Assembly: GCA_947384285.1 (NCBI GenBank) | Contig: CANDGI010000008.1 | Coordinates: forward strand, 42,834 to 106,833 | Direction: 5' to 3' | DNA: 64,000 bases | Source: an uncultured Lachnospiraceae bacterium | GTDB lineage: Bacteria > Bacillota > Clostridia > Lachnospirales > Lachnospiraceae | In this document: in pieces, positions 17,044-24,490 of the stretch | Position numbering within the stretch: position 1 is the first letter of the stretch | How the letters are laid out: each line of letters starts with the position of its first letter | Position numbers and translations under genes: made by a program | Notes under the pieces: generated by a model | What the model saw: only the letters and a program-made list of their open reading frames with translations | Told to the model about the DNA's origin: nothing | The model's database searches: none

Positions 17044-17232
17044 ATGTCGCTGTGCGGCCTATTCCATGATATGGGAAAGAACAAGCAAGCATTTTCTGAT
17101 TATCTGCAGGCAGATGAAAATGTAAGGCAAAAATTAATGACAATAAAAGAATATGATAACAGGGCATTGTCCGAACTGTATATCCCGGCATATTATCAGC
17201 AGATGGAATATATGAAAAAGGATATAATTTGA
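17044..17232 (+). pseudogene. Short HD-motif reading frame, probable remnant
   Basis: The 62-codon frame contains LFHDMGKNKQAFSDYLQ. The HD-x-GK pattern followed by F-x2-YL is how HD phosphohydrolases, and in particular Cas3 HD nucleases, look around their metal site. The start is not convincing because the same frame is open only a little further upstream. A different frame just before it (16934-17060) also reads protein-like, suggesting a frameshifted relic. No other cas gene or repeat array was seen in the window. It could equally be a relic of another HD hydrolase. Confidence 0.3.
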
Positions 17233-17250
17233 TGAAGCGCAAATAAATCT

Positions 17251-17316
17251 TTATCCGTATAAAGCCTGGGTCCGCCTCTGCTTTCTGCGGATGGGGAGTG
17301 CTCTGTGTTCTTCCAT
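17251..17316 (-). CDS. Possible 21-residue basic peptide
   Basis: On the minus strand, a strong ribosome site (CAGGAGGTGGACATT then ATG) precedes 21 codons and a TAA. The product is MEEHRALPIRRKQRRTQALY plus a final Gly, with 6 Arg/Lys in a short stretch. The ribosome site is as good as those of real genes in this window. No clear promoter or terminator is visible, and the product is unrecognised. It may be a genuine small protein, a leader peptide, or the surviving start of a lost gene. Confidence 0.3.
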   Translation of the reverse strand: MEEHRALPIRRKQRRTQALYG

Positions 17317-17438
17317 AATGTCCACCTCCTGTGAAATATTGCAAATCATTACGCTGCGTCATAAGCAAGGATATTTTCCATTGTGCTGAAAAAAGTACAA
17401 ATTTATCGAAAAAAGAGGTTCTAGTGTGGCATGAAATG

Positions 17439-17447
17439 TGCTATAAT
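17439..17447 (+). promoter_or_regulatory. Extended -10 promoter of the rnf operon
   Basis: TGCTATAAT at 17439-17447 is an extended -10 with the exact TATAAT core; the -35 at 17-bp spacing is poor (TTCTAG). It leaves a leader of about 150 nt before rnfC. The leader holds two hairpins, near 17503-17537 (arms ACAGCAGCCTG and CAGGCGGCTGT) and 17541-17571. Confidence 0.6.
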
Positions 17448-17540
17448 CAAAATTGCTGACTTATGATTTATCATGAGGCATAAAATATATCATTTAACAT
17501 GGACAGCAGCCTGCAGCAAAAGTCCAGGCGGCTGTGCTTA

Positions 17541-17571
17541 GGGACTGTGCAGGGAGAACCTGTATAGTTCC
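17541..17571 (+). repeat. 31-bp mini-hairpin flanked by TTA in the rnfC leader
   Basis: Arms GGGACTGTGCAGG and CCTGTATAGTTCC pair with one bulge and two wobbles. The segment is bounded by TTA at 17538-17540 and 17572-17574. It resembles the small hairpin nested in the family 1 repeat at 54971-55003 (GGAACTGTTC...GAACAGTTCC), which also has a 3-bp flank duplication. Confidence 0.45.
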
Positions 17572-17606
17572 TTAAAAATATTTTTAAAGAAAGTGGGGCA
17601 CGAAAA

Positions 17607-18926
17607 ATGGGTCTTATGACATTTAAGGGCGGTGTCCATCCGCATGATGGAAAAGAATTTTCCAAGGATAAGCCAATACGCGAGCTATTGCCCAAAGATG
17701 AACTGGTATTTCCAGTTTCACAGCATATTGGGGCGCCGGCAAGCCCGGTGGTAGCTGTTGGTGATACCGTGCTGCGTGGACAGAAAATTGCAGAAGCCGG
17801 CGGCTTTGTATCTGCACCGGTTTACTCTTCTGTATCTGGCAAGGTAAAGGCAATCCAGCCGCGCAGAGGGGCAGTAGGGGATATGGTGAATTCCATCATT
17901 ATTGAAAATGACGGAGAGATGAAGGAAGTAGAGTATTCTGCAGTCGAAGATGTGACGGCGCTTTCCAAAGAGGAAATTATTGGAAAGGTAAAAGAAGCGG
18001 GCGTTGTAGGGATGGGCGGAGCCGGATTTCCGACCCATGTGAAATTATCCCCCAAGGAGCCGGATAAGATTGAGTATATTATTGCCAACTGTGCAGAATG
18101 CGAGCCTTATCTGACTGCAGATTATCGCCGCATGCTGGAAAATCCCCAGGAGCTGGTGGAAGGAATGCGCATCGTCCTGCAGTTGTTTGACCATGCAAAG
18201 GGATTGTTCGGCATTGAGGATAATAAACCAGATTGTATTGCAAAAATGCAGGAGCTGACCAAAAATGAACCGCGGATGGAGGTATGTCCGTTAAAGACAA
18301 AATATCCACAAGGCGGAGAGCGCCAGCTGATTTACGCAACCACCCACCGGGAAATCAATTCTACCATGCTTCCAGCAGATGCAGGATGTATTGTAGATAA
18401 TGTGGAAACATTGATTTCTATTTACAAAGCGGTAAAATTAGGAAAGCCTGTCATGAACCGGATTTTTACGGTAACCGGGGATGCGGTGGCAGAGCCGGGG
18501 AATTTTGATATCTGCTTAGGCATGAGCTACGGGGAAGTGCTGGAAGCGGCAGGAGGATTCAAGGTACAGCCTGAGAAAATTATTTCCGGCGGCCCGATGA
18601 TGGGATTTTCTATGTTTGGGCTGGATATTCCGACCACAAAGACCTCATCTTCTCTGCTCTGCCTGGCCAAAGATGACGTGGCGGCCAGTGAGACAACGGC
18701 ATGCATTAACTGCGGACGCTGCGTGTCTGCCTGCCCAGAACAGATTATCCCTACCAGGCTGGCGAAGATGGCGGGCCATGGGGATATGGCGGGATTTGAG
18801 AAGTGGAACGGCATGGAATGTATTGAATGCGGAAGCTGCAGTTATATCTGCCCAGCCAAAATACCTCTGGCTCAGTCCATTCGGACGATGAAGAAGCAGA
18901 TTCTTGCAGAGAGAAGAAAAAAATAG
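17607..18926 (+). CDS. rnfC: Rnf electron transport complex subunit C
   Basis: Peripheral NADH-side subunit of the ion-translocating ferredoxin:NAD+ oxidoreductase. A flavin/NADH-binding glycine motif (VGMGGAGFPTHVKL near residue 134) and two [4Fe-4S] motifs (CINCGRCVSACPEQ near residue 370; CIECGSCSYICPAK near residue 410) match RnfC. The length of 439 residues is normal. The start follows AAAGAAAGTGGGG. As first gene of rnfCDGEAB it defines the clostridial/Acetobacterium-type order. In those bacteria the complex couples ferredoxin oxidation to NAD+ reduction and pumps Na+ or H+; which ion applies here is not visible. Confidence 0.97.
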   Translation: MGLMTFKGGVHPHDGKEFSKDKPIRELLPKDELVFPVSQHIGAPASPVVAVGDTVLRGQKIAEAGGFVSAPVYSSVSGKVKAIQPRRGAVGDMVNSIIIENDGEMKEVEYSAVEDVTALSKEEIIGKVKEAGVVGMGGAGFPTHVKLSPKEPDKIEYIIANCAECEPYLTADYRRMLENPQELVEGMRIVLQLFDHAKGLFGIEDNKPDCIAKMQELTKNEPRMEVCPLKTKYPQGGERQLIYATTHREINSTMLPADAGCIVDNVETLISIYKAVKLGKPVMNRIFTVTGDAVAEPGNFDICLGMSYGEVLEAAGGFKVQPEKIISGGPMMGFSMFGLDIPTTKTSSSLLCLAKDDVAASETTACINCGRCVSACPEQIIPTRLAKMAGHGDMAGFEKWNGMECIECGSCSYICPAKIPLAQSIRTMKKQILAERRKK

Positions 18927-18942
18927 AAAGAGGTGTCTTATC

Positions 18943-19875
18943 GTGAGTGATTTATATAACGTATCATCATCATCACACATTCGTTCCAAGGATACATCTT
19001 CCAGAATCATGCTTTATGTGGTAATCGCTTTATTGCCGGCGGCTGCATTTGGAGTCTGGAATTTTGGCCTAAGGGCGTTGCTTTTGATTTTAGTATGTAT
19101 TGCAAGCTGTGTGGCTTCAGAATGGATTTTTGAGAAGCTGATACATAAAAAGAGTACGATTAATGATTTCAGCGCAGTGGTGACAGGGCTTTTGCTTGCA
19201 TTGAACCTGCCCTATACGCTGCCGGTTTGGCAGGCTGTGTTAGGCAGTGTTTTTGCCATTGTCATTGTAAAAATGCTGTTCGGCGGCCTGGGGCAGAATT
19301 TCATGAACCCGGCTCTGGGCGCAAGATGTTTCCTGCTGATATCCTTTGCAGGAACCATGACCAGCTTTACCTATGATGGGGTGACAGGAGCTACCCCCCT
19401 GGCTCTTTTGAAAAACGGGGAGAGCGTGGATACCATGAAAATGCTGTTGGGAACCACAGGAGGAACCATCGGCGAGACATGTGTGATTGCTATTTTAATC
19501 GGGGCAGTTTTCCTGATTTTAATGGGCGTCATTGATTTAACCATTCCTGCAAGCTATATTATTTCTTTCGGCATATTTGTGCTGTTGTTCGGCGGCCGTG
19601 GATTTGACATGACTTACCTGACGGCTCATCTGTGCGGCGGCGGCCTGATGCTTGGCGCATTTTTCATGGCTACCGATTATGTGACTTCGCCCATTACGCC
19701 TATGGGAAAAGTGGTATTTGGAATTGTTCTTGGAATCCTGACCGGATTGTTCCGCCTTTTCGGCGCAAATGCAGAGGGCGTTTCCTTTGCCATCATCTTA
19801 GGCAACCTTCTGGTGCCTATCATTGAGAAATTTACCATTCCAAGGGCATTTGGCCAGAAAAAGGAGGTAAAATAG
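18943..19875 (+). CDS. rnfD: Rnf electron transport complex subunit D
   Basis: Membrane subunit of 310 residues with about nine to ten spans. It carries a covalently bound FMN at a threonine, seen in GVTGATPLALL near residue 148. The GTG at 18943 is chosen because AAAGAGGTG lies just upstream and the product then starts SDLYNVSSSSHIRSKD like other clostridial RnfD; an upstream in-frame ATG at 18904 would overlap rnfC. The protein forms the ion path with RnfA and RnfE. It is the second gene of the operon, 16 bp after rnfC. Confidence 0.96.
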   Translation: MSDLYNVSSSSHIRSKDTSSRIMLYVVIALLPAAAFGVWNFGLRALLLILVCIASCVASEWIFEKLIHKKSTINDFSAVVTGLLLALNLPYTLPVWQAVLGSVFAIVIVKMLFGGLGQNFMNPALGARCFLLISFAGTMTSFTYDGVTGATPLALLKNGESVDTMKMLLGTTGGTIGETCVIAILIGAVFLILMGVIDLTIPASYIISFGIFVLLFGGRGFDMTYLTAHLCGGGLMLGAFFMATDYVTSPITPMGKVVFGIVLGILTGLFRLFGANAEGVSFAIILGNLLVPIIEKFTIPRAFGQKKEVK

Positions 19876-19876
19876 C

Positions 19877-20488
19877 ATGAATAAAAAGATTGTACATGAC
19901 GCGTTGATTTTAACCGCCTTTACACTGGTGCTGGGATTTCTGTTAGGTGTCGTATACGATATTACCAAGGAACCTATTGCAGCGGCAGAAAAGGCTGCGC
20001 TGGATGAGGCATACAAAGTGGTGTTTAAAGATGCGGCGTCTTTTGAAGAAGAGGAGTCCTTTGACGCAGCGAAAGCGGCAGAATTGATTGCATCAAGCGA
20101 ATTTCCAAATGATGAGATCACAGCAGTCAACAAAGCGCTGGATGGTTCCGGCAATGTGCTGGGATATGTAATTAATGTAACTTCCCATGAGGGAAGCCAG
20201 GCGGATATTTCTTTTTCTGTGGGCATCCAGAATGATGGAACCTTGAACGGGTATTCTATCACAGCCATCAGCGAGACGCCGGGACTTGGGGTGCTGGTTC
20301 AGGAAGAGCCTTTTTATTCTCAGTTTGAGGGGAAGGCCCAGGAAACCTATACGGTGGTAAAGACAGCTCCGGCAGCTGAAAATGAGATTCAGGCAGTTAC
20401 CGGCGCAACCATTTCTTCCAGGGCAGTCACCAATGGCGTCAATGCATGTCTTTTGTATTTCAGAAGTGCTTTGCAGGGAGGTAACTAA
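19877..20488 (+). CDS. rnfG: Rnf electron transport complex subunit G
   Basis: 203-residue subunit anchored by one N-terminal span (LILTAFTLVLGFLLGVVYDI) with an extracytoplasmic FMN domain. The covalent flavin site is the threonine in AVTGATISSRAVTNGV near residue 175, matching the S/T-GAT motif of RnfG and NqrC. It begins one base after the rnfD stop, with AAGGAGG inside the end of rnfD, so the two are translationally coupled. It passes electrons between the flavin of RnfD and the membrane core. Confidence 0.96.
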   Translation: MNKKIVHDALILTAFTLVLGFLLGVVYDITKEPIAAAEKAALDEAYKVVFKDAASFEEEESFDAAKAAELIASSEFPNDEITAVNKALDGSGNVLGYVINVTSHEGSQADISFSVGIQNDGTLNGYSITAISETPGLGVLVQEEPFYSQFEGKAQETYTVVKTAPAAENEIQAVTGATISSRAVTNGVNACLLYFRSALQGGN

Positions 20489-20490
20489 GT

Positions 20491-21153
20491 ATGAATAAAT
20501 ATACAGAACGTTTATATAATGGAATTATCAAGGAAAATCCTACCTTTGTGCTGATGCTGGGTATGTGTCCCACATTGGCGGTTACGTCTTCCGCAATCAA
20601 CGGAATCGGCATGGGGCTTTCCACTACAGTGGTTCTTGTCATGTCAAACCTTTTGATTTCCATGTTCCGTAAAGTGATTCCAAATGGCGTGCGTATGCCC
20701 GCTTACATTGTAGTGGTAGCTTCCCTTGTTACCATTGTGCAGTTCGTGATGCAGGCGTATACGCCTTCCCTTTCCGCATCCTTGGGCGTGTATATTCCCT
20801 TGATTGTGGTAAACTGCATCATCCTGGGAAGGGCGGAAAGCTATGCTTCCAAGAATCCAATCGCGCCTTCTATTTTTGACGGCATCGGCATGGGCCTTGG
20901 GTTTACCGTCGGATTGACCTGTATCGGCCTGATTCGCCAGATTTTGGGGGCGAACCTTGGAATTACCGTGTTTATCATGGCGCCTGGCGCATTTTTAGTG
21001 CTGGCATTTCTGGTTGCAGGCATGAACGTGGTCAGGGAGAAAATGGAGAAAAAAGGCAAGCCTTTGGCTGCTCCGTCAGGATGCATGACCGGAGACTGTG
21101 CAAGCTGTTCCCAGTCCGCTATGTGCACCGGAAAGTCAAAGAAATCAGAATAG
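20491..21153 (+). CDS. rnfE: Rnf electron transport complex subunit E
   Basis: Integral membrane subunit of 220 residues with six predicted spans; RnfE and RnfA are homologues arranged in inverted topology. Family-typical stretches include NPTFVLMLGMCPTLAVTSS near the N terminus and VNCIILGRAESYASKN near residue 110, where the cysteine in the NC pair is thought to help hold a membrane iron centre shared with RnfA. The C-terminal tail has a Cys-rich end (GCMTGDCASCSQSAMCTG), which is unusual and could bind metal. It starts two bases after rnfG behind GGGAGG. Confidence 0.95.
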   Translation: MNKYTERLYNGIIKENPTFVLMLGMCPTLAVTSSAINGIGMGLSTTVVLVMSNLLISMFRKVIPNGVRMPAYIVVVASLVTIVQFVMQAYTPSLSASLGVYIPLIVVNCIILGRAESYASKNPIAPSIFDGIGMGLGFTVGLTCIGLIRQILGANLGITVFIMAPGAFLVLAFLVAGMNVVREKMEKKGKPLAAPSGCMTGDCASCSQSAMCTGKSKKSE

Positions 21154-21165
21154 GAGGCAGAATAG

Positions 21166-21741
21166 ATGAAAGAATTATTGATCATTGCAATCGGCTCTGC
21201 CATTGTAAATAACGTAGTGTTAAGCCAGTTCCTTGGAATCTGCCCCTTCTTAGGCGTTTCTAAGAAAACCGAGACAGCAGCAGGCATGGGCGGCGCTGTT
21301 ATCTTTGTCATTACGCTGGCATCCTTTGTAACCGGGCTGATTTATAAATTTATCCTGACGCCCTGCCATGTGGAATATCTGCAGACCATTGTATTTATCC
21401 TGGTCATTGCATCCCTGGTACAGTTCGTTGAAATGTTTTTGAAGAAAAATATGCCCCCATTGTATGAGTCCTTGGGTGTGTTTCTTCCGCTGATTACGAC
21501 CAACTGTGCAGTATTGGGCGTTGCGCTGAATAACGTGACAAAAGGTTATGATTTGCTGCAGGGCGTGGTAAACGGCCTTGCAACCTCCGTTGGATTTTTT
21601 ATTGCTATTGTAATTATGGCAGGTATCCGTGAGAAAATTGAATATAATGATATTCCCAAACGGTTTCAGGGAACAGCCATTGTGTTGATTACAGCCAGCT
21701 TAATGTCAATCGCCTTTATGGGATTCTCAGGAATGATTTAG
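21166..21741 (+). CDS. rnfA: Rnf electron transport complex subunit A
   Basis: 191-residue membrane protein with six spans, a homologue of RnfE. Diagnostic segments are NNVVLSQFLGICPFLGVSKK at residues 13-32 and LITTNCAVLGVALNN near residue 110, each with a cysteine placed for the shared [2Fe-2S]-type centre described for Rnf and Nqr. It is 12 bp after rnfE behind TAGGAGG, and only 11 bp before rnfB. The length is typical of the family (about 190-200). Confidence 0.96.
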   Translation: MKELLIIAIGSAIVNNVVLSQFLGICPFLGVSKKTETAAGMGGAVIFVITLASFVTGLIYKFILTPCHVEYLQTIVFILVIASLVQFVEMFLKKNMPPLYESLGVFLPLITTNCAVLGVALNNVTKGYDLLQGVVNGLATSVGFFIAIVIMAGIREKIEYNDIPKRFQGTAIVLITASLMSIAFMGFSGMI

Positions 21742-21752
21742 GAGGGAGAAAA

Positions 21753-22553
21753 ATGAATGTAACAGCAATTATCATTGCCGCCTTAGTCGTGGGCGGAACT
21801 GGTATTTTCCTTGGCTTTTTCCTTGGAATCTTTGGGGAAAAATTCAAAGTAGAAGTAGATGAAAGAGAAGAGGCAATCCTTGGGGTTCTTCCTGGAAACA
21901 ACTGCGGCGGCTGTGGTTACGCAGGATGCTCCGGCCTTGCCGCAGCCATTGCAAAGGGGGAAGCTCCGGTGGGGCAGTGCCCGGTAGGCGGAGACCCGGT
22001 AGCGGCTCAGATCGGCGAGATTATGGGTGTTTCTGCAGAAGGCGGCGTAAAAAAGGCTGCTTTTGTGAAATGTGCCGGAGACTGTGAGAAAGCAAAACGG
22101 GATTATGAGTATACAGGCGTGGAGGATTGTGCGGCCATGGCATTCATCCCCGGCGGCGGCCCGAAATCCTGTAATTACGGCTGTCTTGGATATGGAAGCT
22201 GCGTGAAGGCATGTCCCTTTGATGCGGTGCATATCGTCAACGGCATTGCAGTGGTGGATAAAGACGCCTGCAAGGCCTGTGGGAAATGTGTAGCAGCATG
22301 CCCGAAAAACTTGATTGAGCTGGTTCCTTACGATGCAAAGAATAAGGTACAGTGCAATTCAAAGGATAAGGGCAAGGATGTGATGGCAGCCTGCTCCGTA
22401 GGCTGTATCGGCTGTAAGCTCTGCGAGAAAAACTGCCCGGAAGGTGCAGTTACGGTAACCGATAACATTGCCCATATTGATTATGAGAAATGTACGGGCT
22501 GCGGCACCTGCGCAGAGAAATGCCCGAAGAAGATAATCAGTAAGGCAGGGTGA
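21753..22553 (+). CDS. rnfB: Rnf electron transport complex subunit B
   Basis: Ferredoxin-interacting subunit. It has one N-terminal membrane helix (residues about 4-26), then a four-cysteine Fe-S motif (NNCGGCGYAGCSGLAAA, with C later at VGQCPVGG). Ferredoxin-like [4Fe-4S] motifs follow: GYGSCVKACPFDA, CKACGKCVAACPKN, CIGCKLCEKNCPEG and CTGCGTCAEKCPKK. With 266 residues it resembles clostridial RnfB. It takes electrons from reduced ferredoxin and feeds them to the membrane flavins. It is the last gene of the operon, and a terminator follows. Confidence 0.96.
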   Translation: MNVTAIIIAALVVGGTGIFLGFFLGIFGEKFKVEVDEREEAILGVLPGNNCGGCGYAGCSGLAAAIAKGEAPVGQCPVGGDPVAAQIGEIMGVSAEGGVKKAAFVKCAGDCEKAKRDYEYTGVEDCAAMAFIPGGGPKSCNYGCLGYGSCVKACPFDAVHIVNGIAVVDKDACKACGKCVAACPKNLIELVPYDAKNKVQCNSKDKGKDVMAACSVGCIGCKLCEKNCPEGAVTVTDNIAHIDYEKCTGCGTCAEKCPKKIISKAG

Positions 22554-22590
22554 AGCTTATCTTGCAAATAGTATAAAAGGAAGTAAAAGA

Positions 22591-22667
22591 AGGGCTGTCA
22601 GAAAAGATAATTTGTCTACGATATATATTGTGGATAACTTAGCATTTCCGACAGCTCTCTGTTTTTT
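22591..22667 (+). terminator. Terminator of the rnf operon; repeat family 2, copy 2
   Basis: Arms 22591-22604 and 22645-22658 (GGGCTGTCAGAAA with TTTCCGACAGCTC) with one wobble and one mismatch are followed by GTTTTTTT. The interior CGATATATATTGTGGATAA aligns with the right half of the elements at 2392 and 43815, so the same element family ends three transcription units here. Confidence 0.75.
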
Positions 22668-22694
22668 TGCTGGCAAAGAAAATGGAGATTCAAG

Positions 22695-23762
22695 ATGAAA
22701 GAAAAAGCAATGCGGAAACACTATATAGACAACCTGCGGAATTTCACGATCCTGCTGCTATTTCCGGTGCATACATTTATGATTTGGAATAATTTTGGTT
22801 CCGGTTTTTATATTTGGGAGGGAGAAAATAAACTGCTGAGTACCTGCATCGTCCTGGTAAATCCCTGGTTTATGCCGCTCCTTTTTGTGCTGGCAGGAAT
22901 GAACGCAAGGTATGCATTGGAAAAAAGAACAGGGAAGGCCTTTGCGAAAGAAAGGGTTCATAAATTGCTGGTTCCCTTCCTTAGCGGCATGATATTCCTT
23001 GTTCCGATCCAGACATTTTTTGCCAGAAAATATTTTGAAGGCTATACAGGAAGCTATCTGGAAAATATGAAATATTTTTTTACCCATGTGACAGATTTCA
23101 GCGGTTATGACGGGGCATTATCGCCGGGGCACCTCTGGTTTATTTTATTTCTATTTGTCATCTCAATGGCAGCATTGCTGTTTTCCCATTGTCTGCCTTA
23201 TGAAAAAACCAAGAATTTTGTGGAGCAGATGCCGGTTTTGGCTGTATGGATGCTGTTTCTCCCAATCTGGCTTGCATATTATCTGGGAAATTTCGGTGGT
23301 TACAGCATAGGGAAAAACCTTGCATTGTACTTGGCAGGATATTATGTGCTAAGCAGCGACAAGCTCTTTTGCCGGATAGAACAGAATATAAAATGGCTTG
23401 CAGGCCTGTGTATTCTTGGAACCATTGTTTTAGTGGTGTCATATTATAATTTTTCTTATTATGGAGATTTATGGGTCAATTACATTGGCTGGAATACCAT
23501 TCTGGTTATGCTGGCCTGGGGTAAGAAATTTTTGAATAAAAGGACAAAGGCAACAGATTATCTAAATCAGGCATCCTATCCCATCTATCTACTGCACCAA
23601 TCTATTTTGGTAGCCCTTGCCTATTATACCGTACAGAACCTTAGCAGTTTCGTGCTGCAGGCGCTTTGTATCTGCATAGGAAGTTTCACGCTGACAATAC
23701 TGTCCTATCATTTGGTGAAAAAGGTTCCGGTTATCAAGGCATTGGCAGGCATCAAGAAATAA
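22695..23762 (+). CDS. Acyltransferase 3 family membrane protein
   Basis: 355-residue polytopic membrane protein with about ten spans. The N terminus HYIDNLRNFTILLLFPVHTF carries the arginine and histidine typical of the acyltransferase 3 (OafA/OpgC-like) family. The C-terminal YPIYLLHQSILVALAYY segment is also characteristic. Family members O-acylate exported glycans, lipids or peptides. The substrate is unknown, and the neighbours (rnf upstream with a terminator, repeats downstream) give no hint. The start follows GGAGATTCAAG. A terminator at 23857-23902 suggests a single-gene unit. Confidence 0.85.
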   Translation: MKEKAMRKHYIDNLRNFTILLLFPVHTFMIWNNFGSGFYIWEGENKLLSTCIVLVNPWFMPLLFVLAGMNARYALEKRTGKAFAKERVHKLLVPFLSGMIFLVPIQTFFARKYFEGYTGSYLENMKYFFTHVTDFSGYDGALSPGHLWFILFLFVISMAALLFSHCLPYEKTKNFVEQMPVLAVWMLFLPIWLAYYLGNFGGYSIGKNLALYLAGYYVLSSDKLFCRIEQNIKWLAGLCILGTIVLVVSYYNFSYYGDLWVNYIGWNTILVMLAWGKKFLNKRTKATDYLNQASYPIYLLHQSILVALAYYTVQNLSSFVLQALCICIGSFTLTILSYHLVKKVPVIKALAGIKK

Positions 23763-23856
23763 GAAGAACGAAAAAAATCAGGAAATATGCAAAAATTGGA
23801 AAGCACATTAATACAATTCACCGATTCAACTACAAGTTAAATGACAAATGTTTGGA

Positions 23857-23902
23857 ATACCTTTAAAATAATCTTAGCGCAGATATTTTAAGGGTATTTT
23901 TT
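23857..23902 (+). terminator. Terminator after the acyltransferase gene
   Basis: A stem of 14 bp with one wobble (23857-23870 with 23884-23897) is followed by TTTTTT. From 23903 to about 24029 nothing gene-like is seen. Confidence 0.85.
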
Positions 23903-24029
23903 GATGTATTTGTACCCTGCATACCCAGAATCGAATCGAACCTAAGAGAATCGGATTACCTGCAAGATACCGTATCCATACTCTGGCATTTTCAAAATGG
24001 AATCAGGCAGCTGGATAATCTGTGCCATA

Positions 24030-24445
24030 TTAGCAATACAGCGAACAATCTATATTTCGATGCACAGGAAAGGCAGGATAGCCCTTTGGCTAAGGAGCTG
24101 TTAAGAAATAACTTTAAATATTGCTTGTCTTTTTCTCCAATAGCGCCACTCAAAATTAGTTACATAGTCCGCTATACGCCTGATTTTTGAGGGACACTCT
24201 CGAAGAAAAATCCTGCGCACTATTTAAAAGTTATTTCTTGACGGTTCCTAAGCAAATAATTCATGGGCATCCTTAGTGGAGGCGAAATCCACTGCTTAGG
24301 CCGGCTTAGGAGGGAAGGCATTCCTGGCTTCCTTAGCCGTAGTTAGCAGTTAGTTCGCCGGAACGCTGCCCGGTTTGCGTGCCAAAGGGCTGTCCTGCCT
24401 TTCCGTCCGTATCCCAATACGAAAAGTCCGCTGTAGCAGCACTAG
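24030..24445 (+). repeat. Family 1 palindromic repeat, copy B (full length, interrupted)
   Basis: The left end (TTAGCAATACAGCGAACAA) and the reverse complement of the right end share TACAGCG and flanking bases. Inside them, arms around AGGCAGGATAGCCCTTTGG and CCAAAGGGCTGTCCTGCC pair. Between the arms are smaller hairpins (TGGAGGCGAAATCCA; GGAAGGCATTCCTGGCTTCC). A second element is inserted at 24094-24248. The 728-bp gap 23763-24490 holds a terminator, this repeat and nothing else recognisable. The repeat ends 45 bp before the gene at 24491. Confidence 0.8.
24094..24248 (+). mobile_element. Nested 155-bp hairpin element (MITE-like) inside copy B
   Basis: Terminal inverted repeats GGAGCTGTTAAGAAATAACT and AGTTATTTCTTGACGGTTCC match at 17 of 20 positions. 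The insert is flanked by TAA at 24091-24093 and 24249-24251. Removing it restores the order CTTTGGCTAAGCAAAT seen uninterrupted in copy D (CTTTGCCTAAGCAAAT). It has no coding capacity. Confidence 0.7.
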
Positions 24446-24490
24446 GAAAGCAACTGGAATAGTTTTCATATGGAAGAAAGGACATCCACC

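Noticed and set aside
23930-23975. GAATCGAACC string resembling the complement of a tRNA T loop
   Set aside because: No cloverleaf can be drawn around it on either strand; the acceptor and anticodon stems are missing, so no tRNA was called.
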